DNA of 58,635 nucleotides from positions 1-58,635 of the forward strand of contig DATHMF010000082.1 of NCBI GenBank assembly GCA_035487355.1. The letters run 5' to 3'. The position numbers were made by a program, and so were the translations under genes. The notes under the pieces are model-generated. The model saw nothing but the letters and a program-made list of their open reading frames with translations, ran no database searches and had not been told where the DNA came from. This DNA is from Terriglobales bacterium. Its GTDB lineage: Bacteria; Acidobacteriota; Terriglobia; Terriglobales; Acidobacteriaceae. Positions 51,946 through 58,635 of this stretch are shown here, in pieces (the stretch's first letter is position 1; every line of letters starts with the position of its first letter).

Positions 51946-52812
51946 TTATGCGTTGACCAATTGCGGGCGAACGGTCTTGAAACGCTTTTCGTCCTCCTCG
52001 GTGCTCTCTAAGGAGTCATGGTAGCCGAGATCTTCCGACAACACATTAGCTGCCGCAATTACCGATTTGGCGACAATCGGGATTTTGTAAGCGGGCAGGC
52101 GAAACGAAGGTCCTGAAACACTGATCGCGGCCACCGGGTCTCCGGAGGCATTGCGAACGACGGCGCCAACGCAACATACACCTTCCTCGTTCTCTTCGTT
52201 GTCTACGGCATAGCCGAGTTTGCGTACCTTCGCCAATTCGGACTTGAGTTCACTTAAAGAACCGATGGTTTTTCGCGTGAGAGGACGCAAGCCATGCTTG
52301 TGCACGGCAGCTTCAATTTGTTCCTCCGGCATGACAGCCATCATGGATTTTCCCACGGCAGTGCAAAAAGCTGGATGCCTGCGTCCCACAGTTGAAGCCA
52401 GCCGAACACTGCGGGCGGGCTCTACTTTATCTACGTAGACCACTTCACCATTGTCATAGACGCAGAGGTGAACGGTTTCATCGGTATCGCGGACCAACCG
52501 TTCCAGAATAGGACGCGCACGTTCGCGCAAATCAAGCTGCGAGACAGCCCTGGTTCCCAACTCGAAGAGCTTCATCCCAAGACGATACGTACCGTTTTTT
52601 GAATTTCTCTCGATGAGCTTGTGTCCTTCAAGGACCATGATGAGACGGTGGGCCGTGCTCTTATGCAAATGGAGCAGGCTGGAAACCTGAGCCAGCGTGA
52701 GATCAGGTCCTTCTTGCGAAAGCACTTTGAGAACGGCCAGCGCGCGATCCAATACCTGAATTTGATAAGGGGACTTGTTCTGACGTCTGGTTTTACGATG
52801 CGGTACGGTCAT
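51946..52812 (-). CDS. IclR-family transcriptional regulator
   Basis: The 288-residue product has a basic N-terminus, a winged helix-turn-helix (about 25-85, with DLTLAQVSSLLHLHKSTAHRLI) and an effector-binding domain (about 100-265). The latter shows HPAFCTAVGKSMMAVMP and GYAVDNEENEEGVCCVGAVV, the ligand-pocket strands of the family. It converges on the GH105 gene and is near uxaC, so control of uronate or pectin-type catabolism (as with KdgR-type IclR regulators) is an inference. A perfect 10-bp palindrome 78 bp upstream of the start is a likely autoregulatory site. Confidence 0.88.
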   Translation of the reverse strand: MTVPHRKTRRQNKSPYQIQVLDRALAVLKVLSQEGPDLTLAQVSSLLHLHKSTAHRLIMVLEGHKLIERNSKNGTYRLGMKLFELGTRAVSQLDLRERARPILERLVRDTDETVHLCVYDNGEVVYVDKVEPARSVRLASTVGRRHPAFCTAVGKSMMAVMPEEQIEAAVHKHGLRPLTRKTIGSLSELKSELAKVRKLGYAVDNEENEEGVCCVGAVVRNASGDPVAAISVSGPSFRLPAYKIPIVAKSVIAAANVLSEDLGYHDSLESTEEDEKRFKTVRPQLVNA

Positions 52813-52889
52813 AAGAGCATTTTACCCTTTAAAATCTTGAGGATGCGTTCGTTGTATGTAATTTTAGCTCCAGCCACGCAAACTTGATG

Positions 52890-52915
52890 AACGATTGTTA
52901 CTAAAAACAATCGTT
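52890..52915. promoter_or_regulatory. Perfect 10-bp inverted repeat upstream of IclR
   Basis: AACGATTGTT (52890-52899) and AACAATCGTT (52906-52915) are perfect inverted arms separated by 6 bp. It is 78 bp upstream of the IclR start codon, in a position suited to an operator. Confidence 0.6.
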
Positions 52916-52932
52916 TAGCGCAACTTATTTGT

Positions 52933-53393
52933 TTATGTTGTGAAGTAAGTTAACAGGGGGAGATTAACGTTAATTAACGTCCCGTGGCTTGAGAATCCTC
53001 GGCCAAACCCAGGATTATCGGGGTCGCCAGTCAGGTAAAAAGCCGCCCAATAATAATAATTAAGGATGCGCACTTCTTTGGTCATTTCGCACCGATGCCG
53101 TCGCCTGACGTAAGGCCTCATCTTTGACCAATCCCCTGCGTAAGTTTCGGTGAAACGCAACCATCAGAGTCAGGGTGCTCTGGTCGTCCGCCGTCCACGG
53201 GCTGGCTATGATTGACCGCGCCCCGGCATATTGCGGGGCGCGCGTAAGTCCGATCAGGTCCTCACCGGCAATGGCTTGTCCTCGTCCGGTGTCACAGGCG
53301 GAGAGCACGACCAACTCGGCCCTGAGCTTGAATTGGCTGTAAATCTCCCAAGCTTGCAGAACACTGTCGTTGTCGAATGTAGAATTGGTTGTT
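52933..53393 (-). pseudogene. C-terminal remnant of a CHAT-domain protein
   Basis: One frame reads DNDSVLQAWEIYSQFKLRAELVVLSACDTGRGQ, IGLTRAPQYAGARSIIASPW and LRQATASVRND. After a frameshift near 53070, a second frame continues YYYWAAFYLTGDPDNPGF. Together these are the end of a CHAT (caspase-like) protease domain, with the catalytic Cys in SACDTG present and the preceding His region missing. The open frame is cut by a stop at 53394-53396, just before cobQ on the other strand. The TPR and N-terminal CHAT parts are absent, so this is a decayed fragment. Confidence 0.75.
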
Positions 53394-53405
53394 CAAGCCT
53401 TTATT

Positions 53406-54968
53406 ATGAGTGCACGCTCTTTAATGGTGCTGGGAACAGCATCGCACGTTGGCAAATCAATTCTTACTGCCGCACTTTGCCGCATTTTCATGCGCTCGGG
53501 GCTGCGGGTGGCGCCGTTCAAAGCGCAAAACATGTCGCTCAACTCGGCAGCGACTGTTGATGGGCTCGAGATCGGGCGCGCTCAGGCGCTGCAGGCCGAA
53601 GCTGCCGGCATTTTTGCTACGGCCGACATGAATCCCATACTGTTGAAGCCGGAGTCGGATTCATCCTGCCAGGTCATTGTGCAAGGCCGCATTTGGAAAA
53701 AGTTATCTGCCGGAGAGTACCACCTGAATCGCGTGCAAGAGCTCTTTCCGATTGTGGTTGAGAGCTACCACCGGCTGGCAGAGAAATACGACCTTGTCAT
53801 CATGGAAGGTGCCGGGTCTCCTGCAGAGATTAATCTGAAAGACGGAGATATCGTCAACATGCGAATGGCAGCAGCCGCTGATGCTGCCTGCCTGCTGGTG
53901 GCAGATATTGATCGTGGGGGAGCCTTCGCGTCTCTGCTGGGCACCTTGGAGTTGCTTGAGCTTGAAGAGCGGGAACGGATACGCGGCTTCGTGATCAACA
54001 AGTTCCGCGGCGATTTGAAATTACTCACTCCCGGTATTGTGGAGATGGAAAAGAGACTGAGAATACCTTGCGTGGGCGTGGTCCCTTATATTCCTGATTT
54101 GGGCCTGGATGAGGAAGATAGCGTCAGCCTGGAGTCGAAATACGGGACTTTTCAGTCTGCCGAGTGGGAGCAAAAGGGTGAAAGAGAAGGGAAGGCACGG
54201 AAGCTTCGCATTGCCGTCGTCGCACTTCCTTATCTCTCAAACTTTACAGATTTCGATGTACTCGCGGCCGAGCCAAGCGTCTCTTTGCGATTTATCCGTG
54301 AGCCACAACAACTTGAACAGGCAGATGTAGTCATTTTGCCTGGAAGCAAGCAAACCATCCAGGATTTTCGCTGGTTCAAAGATTCGGGGCTCGCAGATGC
54401 GATTCTTACTCACCGGGAGAATAAGCTGATTATCGGCATCTGCGGGGGAATGCAGATGCTGGGATTAACGGTCGAGGATCCTCACGGTATGGAGGGTGGC
54501 GGCCAAATCAAAGGCTTAGGGCTTCTGCCGATTAATACCGTCATGAGCAAAGAGAAGGTTACGGCACAGGTTACTGCCCGGCTGACCTTAGACCAATTGT
54601 TTGGTATACCGACGCCTGAGCGGGAGGCTTTGGGATATGAGATCCATCTTGGCGAAACCGATTATCTAGGCGGCGCACAGCCTCTCTTTGAATTGCGGCG
54701 TGTTCATGACGGCAATACTGTAATTCAAGACGGAGCCCAAAGTGCTGATGGCTGCATTTGGGGGACATATGTGCACGGTCTCTTCGATTGTGATCGCTTT
54801 CGCCATGCCTTTTTAAAGAATGCACGGATTGTGCGCGGGCTCGAAGCTGACGGCGATTTTGTTTTTGTCACAGCAGAGCGCCGGAAGAGAATCAATCGCC
54901 TGGCGGACCAGGTTGAGAGCGCGCTTCATATGGATATCATTGGCGATTGGATTGATCTGCCGGATTAG
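53406..54968 (+). CDS. cobQ: Cobyric acid synthase
   Basis: The 520-residue product amidates adenosylcobyrinic acid a,c-diamide at the b, d, e and g carboxyls in cobalamin synthesis. The N-terminal ATP-grasping part opens with MVLGTASHVGKS, and PFKAQNMSLNSA, VMEGAGSPAEIN-like and VADIDRGGAFASLLGTL follow. The C-terminal glutamine amidotransferase domain shows the nucleophile motif GICGGMQMLG and the late WGTYVHGLFD. The ATG at 53406 begins the conserved region; an earlier in-frame start adds 12 residues. No ribosome-binding site or cobalamin riboswitch is visible, and no other cobalamin gene is in the window. It ends where the minus-strand gene begins. Confidence 0.92.
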   Translation: MSARSLMVLGTASHVGKSILTAALCRIFMRSGLRVAPFKAQNMSLNSAATVDGLEIGRAQALQAEAAGIFATADMNPILLKPESDSSCQVIVQGRIWKKLSAGEYHLNRVQELFPIVVESYHRLAEKYDLVIMEGAGSPAEINLKDGDIVNMRMAAAADAACLLVADIDRGGAFASLLGTLELLELEERERIRGFVINKFRGDLKLLTPGIVEMEKRLRIPCVGVVPYIPDLGLDEEDSVSLESKYGTFQSAEWEQKGEREGKARKLRIAVVALPYLSNFTDFDVLAAEPSVSLRFIREPQQLEQADVVILPGSKQTIQDFRWFKDSGLADAILTHRENKLIIGICGGMQMLGLTVEDPHGMEGGGQIKGLGLLPINTVMSKEKVTAQVTARLTLDQLFGIPTPEREALGYEIHLGETDYLGGAQPLFELRRVHDGNTVIQDGAQSADGCIWGTYVHGLFDCDRFRHAFLKNARIVRGLEADGDFVFVTAERRKRINRLADQVESALHMDIIGDWIDLPD

Positions 54969-57143
54969 CTATCTTCTCAACTCCAGCATCCAAATGTTGG
55001 AGCGGTTCTCGGCATACTCATAAACAATCGCGTTGCCGGCCGGGGACCACTCTGGATAACGTACAAAATGGTTAGGGTCGGTATAAGGAGTCAGTTGTTT
55101 TTCCAGCTTGCTGCTGGTTGAGATCCACCATATATTCCAGACGCCATTACGGCGGCCAGCAAACACGATCTTGTCGCTGTCGGGCGACCAGCCGTTTGGC
55201 CAGCTATCACCTCTGGCTGTGGTCAGTTGCACCGGCTCCTGGCCCGGTTGCATGAGGTAGATATAGGTATCATCGCCGCGCCGGGCTTCCAGAGCCAGAT
55301 ATTTTCCATTGGGCGACCAGACAGGAAAGCCAGAGAGTTCACGATCAAAGGTGAGCTGACGCGGAGTTGGGTCATCGGGCGACACTGTCCATACGTTGGG
55401 CGTGCCGCTTTTTCCCGAGGTGAATGCGAGCCGCTTGCCGTTGTCTGCCATACTAAAGAACCCTCCATCCTGCCTCAACCTTAAGACGCGCTCGCGAGTT
55501 GCGGTATTCACATCAACTTTCCAGAAGTCCAGGAGAACGCACCCCTGGGCATTACAGTCGCGATCTTCAGGCTTAACGCCGTTAAAACACTCAAACTCTT
55601 TCCCGCTGGCAAGCCATTTCGGTTCCAGGCAGCTCTGCAGCAGAAGGTTGGCGTTGGCGCCATTCGCGTCACTGATCCAAACGCCGCCATCCTGATCGGA
55701 GCTGAATACGTCGAACAGCAGCCGCCGGCCATCTGGGGAAAACGACGGATTGGCCTTGCGAAAGCGCGTGTCACTGGTAATCGCGACCGGAGGTCCTGCG
55801 GGTTCAGCGGCCGACATCGGCAGGGAATAGAGGTTGCTGACTGTTGTTACGCTGCTGAAGGCAATCTTGCGTCCGTCGGCGGAGATCGCCAGGTCGCGGC
55901 TCATGGCGGGAAGCGTGGCATAGATTTTTCTGCCCAAAGGTGCGACCGTATGACCGAAGATCGGAAACTGCCAGATTCCAAAGTTCGTGGCGCCGCGAAC
56001 TGCGGCCACATACAGGCTTTTTCCATCATGGGCGTATATCGGGTTATAGAAATTTCCGCCGTAGGTAACCAGCTTTGGATCGCTTCCATCCGTCGCAACG
56101 CACCATAACGCCGTTCCCTTGGTGAGAGAGCCGGTGGTGAACGCAAGATATTTTCCGTCGGGAGACCAGGCAGGAGAATTATGGCCGCCGCTGGGTACAT
56201 TGGGCTGGGTCACCTGCCTCCGTTCTCCGTTTTGTATTTTTGCGATCCACAGGGTAGAGGGACCAACCGAAACAGCCGACATCGCAGAGAGGTCGCGTGG
56301 GGTGTCGGATTGGAAGGCGATCTCTGTGCCGTCGGGTGACCATGCGGGGCTGGAGCCGAAGGGAGTGATCTGCCGTGGCACTCCTCCCAGGGCGGGCATC
56401 ACCCAGATGCCACCCTTCACCTGTGAATGAAAGGCAATCTGCTCTCCATCGGGCGACCAAGCGGGCTGGATGTTCTGAGTGCCGTCGCTGGTCAATTGCA
56501 CCACGTGGCCGCCGGCGGTGAGTTGCTTCAGGTAAATCTCAAACTTGCCACCGGTATCGGAACTATAGGCGACGGTATTTCCGTCCGGGGAAAACGAAGG
56601 ATATATGTCCATCCCTTCCGAGCTGGTGACTTGCCGAGCGCGAGGTTCCTGGGTGAACAGAGCCATCGATATCCACCACAACAGCCCTGCCGCCAGAATA
56701 GCAACAGCGACGACCAGCAGAGCCCACGGCAGCCAAACCCGGTGTAAGCCAGCAGCGGGTTTGATGGTTGGAGCGGGGCCGATCTCGGCACCCTTTGCGG
56801 AGGTTGGGGAACTGTAGTCACGCACGGTGACCGTAGCGACAAAGCGGTATCCGCGTTTGGGAACGGTCTCAATGTATTTTGCCGCCTTGCTATCGTCTCC
56901 CAGCACTCGACGCAGCAGGGCAATTTCACGGGTGAGTGCGTTCTCAGTCACAAACGTGCCTGGCCATACCGCCGAGAGCAGCTCTTCTTTCTCGACCAAC
57001 CGTCCTCTTTGTTCCAGGAGGAAGAGAAGCACCCGGAAAGCCTTGGGTTCCACGGCAACTGGCCGGCCAGCCTTCAGAATCTCTGCATTGGCGGGGTCCA
57101 CAGAGACGTCGTCGAACTCAAATATCTGGTTTTCCGTATCCAT
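54969..57143 (-). CDS. Winged-helix DNA-binding domain fused to a TolB-like beta-propeller
   Basis: The 724-residue product has three parts. Residues 1-95 are an OmpR/CadC-type winged helix (VEPKAFRVLLFLLEQRGRLVEKEELL, WPGTFVTENALTREIALLRRVLGDD, YIETVPKRGYRFVA). One transmembrane helix lies near 140-160 (LPWALLVVAVAILAAGLLWW). The rest is a beta-propeller with many PSFSPDGN/AWSPDG repeats resembling TolB or WD40-like PD40 repeats. This cytoplasmic DNA-binding, membrane-anchored layout suggests a one-component regulator sensing an extracytoplasmic signal. The ATG at 57141-57143 is preferred to an earlier GTG. The target is unknown. Confidence 0.8.
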   Translation of the reverse strand: MDTENQIFEFDDVSVDPANAEILKAGRPVAVEPKAFRVLLFLLEQRGRLVEKEELLSAVWPGTFVTENALTREIALLRRVLGDDSKAAKYIETVPKRGYRFVATVTVRDYSSPTSAKGAEIGPAPTIKPAAGLHRVWLPWALLVVAVAILAAGLLWWISMALFTQEPRARQVTSSEGMDIYPSFSPDGNTVAYSSDTGGKFEIYLKQLTAGGHVVQLTSDGTQNIQPAWSPDGEQIAFHSQVKGGIWVMPALGGVPRQITPFGSSPAWSPDGTEIAFQSDTPRDLSAMSAVSVGPSTLWIAKIQNGERRQVTQPNVPSGGHNSPAWSPDGKYLAFTTGSLTKGTALWCVATDGSDPKLVTYGGNFYNPIYAHDGKSLYVAAVRGATNFGIWQFPIFGHTVAPLGRKIYATLPAMSRDLAISADGRKIAFSSVTTVSNLYSLPMSAAEPAGPPVAITSDTRFRKANPSFSPDGRRLLFDVFSSDQDGGVWISDANGANANLLLQSCLEPKWLASGKEFECFNGVKPEDRDCNAQGCVLLDFWKVDVNTATRERVLRLRQDGGFFSMADNGKRLAFTSGKSGTPNVWTVSPDDPTPRQLTFDRELSGFPVWSPNGKYLALEARRGDDTYIYLMQPGQEPVQLTTARGDSWPNGWSPDSDKIVFAGRRNGVWNIWWISTSSKLEKQLTPYTDPNHFVRYPEWSPAGNAIVYEYAENRSNIWMLELRR

Positions 57144-57250
57144 CACAATTCCATCACAAGATCTCACGCAAAAATCATGACCCCATCAAGACCATTTACC
57201 TGTGACACCGCTACCGTTAGCTCCAGCCGGTTTTCGGCCGGGAGCCATAT

Positions 57251-58165
57251 ATGGTATTCACAGGTTCAAGACGTAGAAAATGGGGCTGGCGTTTTGCAAT
57301 TCTTATTGGACTCGCCATCTCCCCGTTGGTCACACGTGCGGCAAGCACTCATTCTAGCGTGCCGGTGCGGACCCTGCGAGGATATTTGGCCGTAGTAAGC
57401 GTCTCTATCAATGGCCACGGGCCATTTGATTTCCTGGTGGATACCGGAACCAATACCACGCTCATCGAATCCGACCTGGCTGCAGAGTTGGGATTGGTAC
57501 CAGTAGACCGACTTTCACTCACCACTCTGACCGGCTCGGAGCCTGTGCCGCGTTATTTTCTCGAAGAGACTCGTGTCGGCTCGGCTTCCGTCACCCGTCT
57601 TGAGGCGCTCGCCGGACCGCTGCAGCAGCTCCGCAGCCTGGATCGAAACATTCGCGGCATCCTGGGCATGAACTTTCTGGCGGCGTTCTCCTTTCGCCTG
57701 GATTACGAACACCGTCGGCTGGAGATATTTGATCCTGCGGAACCTCCAGAGGTATCCGGCGGCATTCTTGTTCCGGTGGAGATTACTGAATCGCGAGTTC
57801 TGGTTCCCGTTGAATCGAAAGCCTCCCGGAGCGGCGTGTGGAAGCTGGCGCTTGATTCAGGCATCTCAGAAACCGCGATTTTACAGGACCGGCTGGCGGG
57901 AGATGTGCGGCATCATGACACCGACACTTGCATTGGCGTTTGCACGATGGTTGTGCATACAAATTCCTTCCGCTCTGCCGATGCTGCGCAGACAACCACA
58001 GACATGTATATCGCCCATTCGCCTTTGCGCCATCAACCCATCGTAGTGCTGCCAAGCGGCCCCGAAGACCAACGACGGCCGGAGGACGGACTCTTGCCAG
58101 TCTCGCTCTTTCATGCCGTGTTCTTCGATCGGGCTCACGAGAGCGTGATCTTCAATCCGCGGTGA
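57251..58165 (+). CDS. Secreted retropepsin-like aspartic protease
   Basis: The 304-residue product has a signal peptide (WRFAILIGLAISPLVTRA). An aspartic protease motif FDFLVDTGTNTTLIE (Asp at residue 64) lies in the first half, and the second half has WKLALDSGISETAIL (DSG). Two such motifs in one chain resemble a pepsin-like two-lobed arrangement rather than a dimeric retropepsin. Downstream strands (GILGMNFLAAFSFRLDYEHRRLEIF) match the bacterial gag-polyprotein aspartyl protease family. GGGAG lies 6 nt before the ATG. It diverges from the winged-helix/propeller gene, which might regulate it. The substrate is unknown. Confidence 0.78.
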   Translation: MVFTGSRRRKWGWRFAILIGLAISPLVTRAASTHSSVPVRTLRGYLAVVSVSINGHGPFDFLVDTGTNTTLIESDLAAELGLVPVDRLSLTTLTGSEPVPRYFLEETRVGSASVTRLEALAGPLQQLRSLDRNIRGILGMNFLAAFSFRLDYEHRRLEIFDPAEPPEVSGGILVPVEITESRVLVPVESKASRSGVWKLALDSGISETAILQDRLAGDVRHHDTDTCIGVCTMVVHTNSFRSADAAQTTTDMYIAHSPLRHQPIVVLPSGPEDQRRPEDGLLPVSLFHAVFFDRAHESVIFNPR

Positions 58166-58522
58166 AGCAGTTCCCAGTTCCCAGTTCTCGGTTCTCAATC
58201 CGTGCCCTGACAATCACGCGCTGGGGCTTCATTCTAAGGGCTCCGCAGGCGAAACAAGGCTGCTACGCCGTCCTCACCCCATCAAGCCAAAACCCGGCTT
58301 GCTGGGGACCCCGACTAGCAAAAAGTTCACGCGGTCCGGCGCTCACTTTTTGCTCACCCATTCTACGCGCCCACCGCCCTCGCTTCTGGGTGATGACTTT
58401 AAGAACGGACAAAAGACGCCGTGCTTGCGCACGGCTAGGACTTACGCGATACTCACAGCCCCTGCCGCTGGCTGGTTTTCAAACGCTCGGTGATACACTT
58501 CGTTCGGGAAGACGACGAATCC
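58166..58522. repeat. Intergenic, 357 bp, with a degenerate dispersed repeat
   Basis: CAGTTCCCAGTTCCCAGTTC-type short repeats follow the previous stop (58168-58200), similar to those near 28411. From about 58236 lies TCTAAGGGCTCCGCAGGC ... GGCTGCTACGCC ... CAAGCCAAAACCCGGCTTG ... CCGGCGCTCACTTTTTGCTCACCC, a diverged copy of the 80-92 bp family with an inserted piece. No gene is convincing. Confidence 0.6.
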
Positions 58523-58635
58523 ATGAAACCACCATCGAACGTCAAGACGCCAGCGCAATACATCGCCTCACTCCCCGCCGATCGTGCGAAGACGATCGCG
58601 ACGGTGCGCGCACTCGTGAACAAGCACATTCCGCG
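58523..58635 (+). CDS. N-terminal part of a DUF1801-like protein (partial)
   Basis: An ATG at 58523 opens a frame of 37 codons running off the right edge. It reads MKPPSNVKTPAQYIASLPAD and RAKTIATVRALVNKHIP. The pattern of a YIASLP turn followed by a helix with ATVRALVNKHIP fits the start of the DUF1801 (YdhG-like) family of small cytoplasmic proteins of unknown function. The family call rests only on these residues. Confidence 0.6.
   Translation, partial: MKPPSNVKTPAQYIASLPADRAKTIATVRALVNKHIP

Noticed and set aside
53315..53405. A cobalamin riboswitch before cobQ
   Set aside because: The region encodes the CHAT remnant on the other strand and shows no B12-box-like segment or riboswitch fold.

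Overview
The window looks like a chromosomal segment of an Acidobacteriota bacterium, most likely class Terriglobia. This is inferred from gene content: paired carboxypeptidase-regulatory-like secreted proteins, a winged-helix/TolB-propeller fusion, CHRD and retropepsin-like exported proteins, Tat-exported glycosidases and G+C-rich dispersed repeats. No rRNA, tRNA, CRISPR array, integrase or intact insertion sequence was recognised. The gene content suggests a soil heterotroph that degrades plant or microbial polysaccharides.

Left part (1-14.6 kb): the tail of a Ser/Gly-rich protein, citramalate synthase (cimA), and a set of exported proteins. These are a CHRD protein, two carboxypeptidase-regulatory-like proteins and an Fn3 lipoprotein in one minus-strand run, two paralogous PL7-like lyase-fold proteins, an S8/S53-like protease, a large unknown secreted protein and a small secreted protein. 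The protease and the following unknown protein carry twin terminators with an identical 18-bp core, and both end in acidic tails.

Middle left (14.6-28.3 kb): a lutABC lactate-oxidation operon diverges from an IclR regulator across a region with two operator-like modules. Next comes a galactose (Leloir) cluster: a 5'-truncated Na+/galactose-type symporter, a small membrane protein, galK, galT, a fumarylacetoacetate-hydrolase-family enzyme, a GH3 glucosidase and galE. Three tandem copies of a 92-bp repeat lie between galK and galT. An MFS exporter and an unknown membrane-anchored protein close this part.

Centre (28.3-36.6 kb): a 1-kb repeat-rich spacer precedes two very large genes (1195 and 1103 codons) of unknown function, 52 bp apart. 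The second has three tandem repeats of about 115 residues, a hydrophobic segment, a coiled coil and a C-terminal domain laid out like a polymorphic toxin. This is the most likely undescribed system in the window.

Middle right (36.6-52.8 kb): a carbohydrate region. An L-fucose operon on the minus strand encodes, in transcription order, a UxaA-type sugar-acid dehydratase, an SDR that appears to start with CTG, an L-fuconolactonase-like amidohydrolase, FucP, a mutarotase and a GH29 alpha-L-fucosidase. It is followed by a frameshifted glycosidase remnant, an SGNH esterase, uxaC, a Gfo/Idh/MocA oxidoreductase, a GH105-type unsaturated rhamnogalacturonyl hydrolase with Ig-like repeats and a second IclR regulator. 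Together these suggest degradation of fucose- and uronate-containing polysaccharides.

Right end (52.9-58.6 kb): a frameshifted CHAT-domain remnant, cobQ, the winged-helix/propeller regulator, a retropepsin-like protein, another repeat-bearing spacer and the start of a DUF1801-like gene. Product names come from recognising motifs by eye. No alignment, structure prediction or database search was run.
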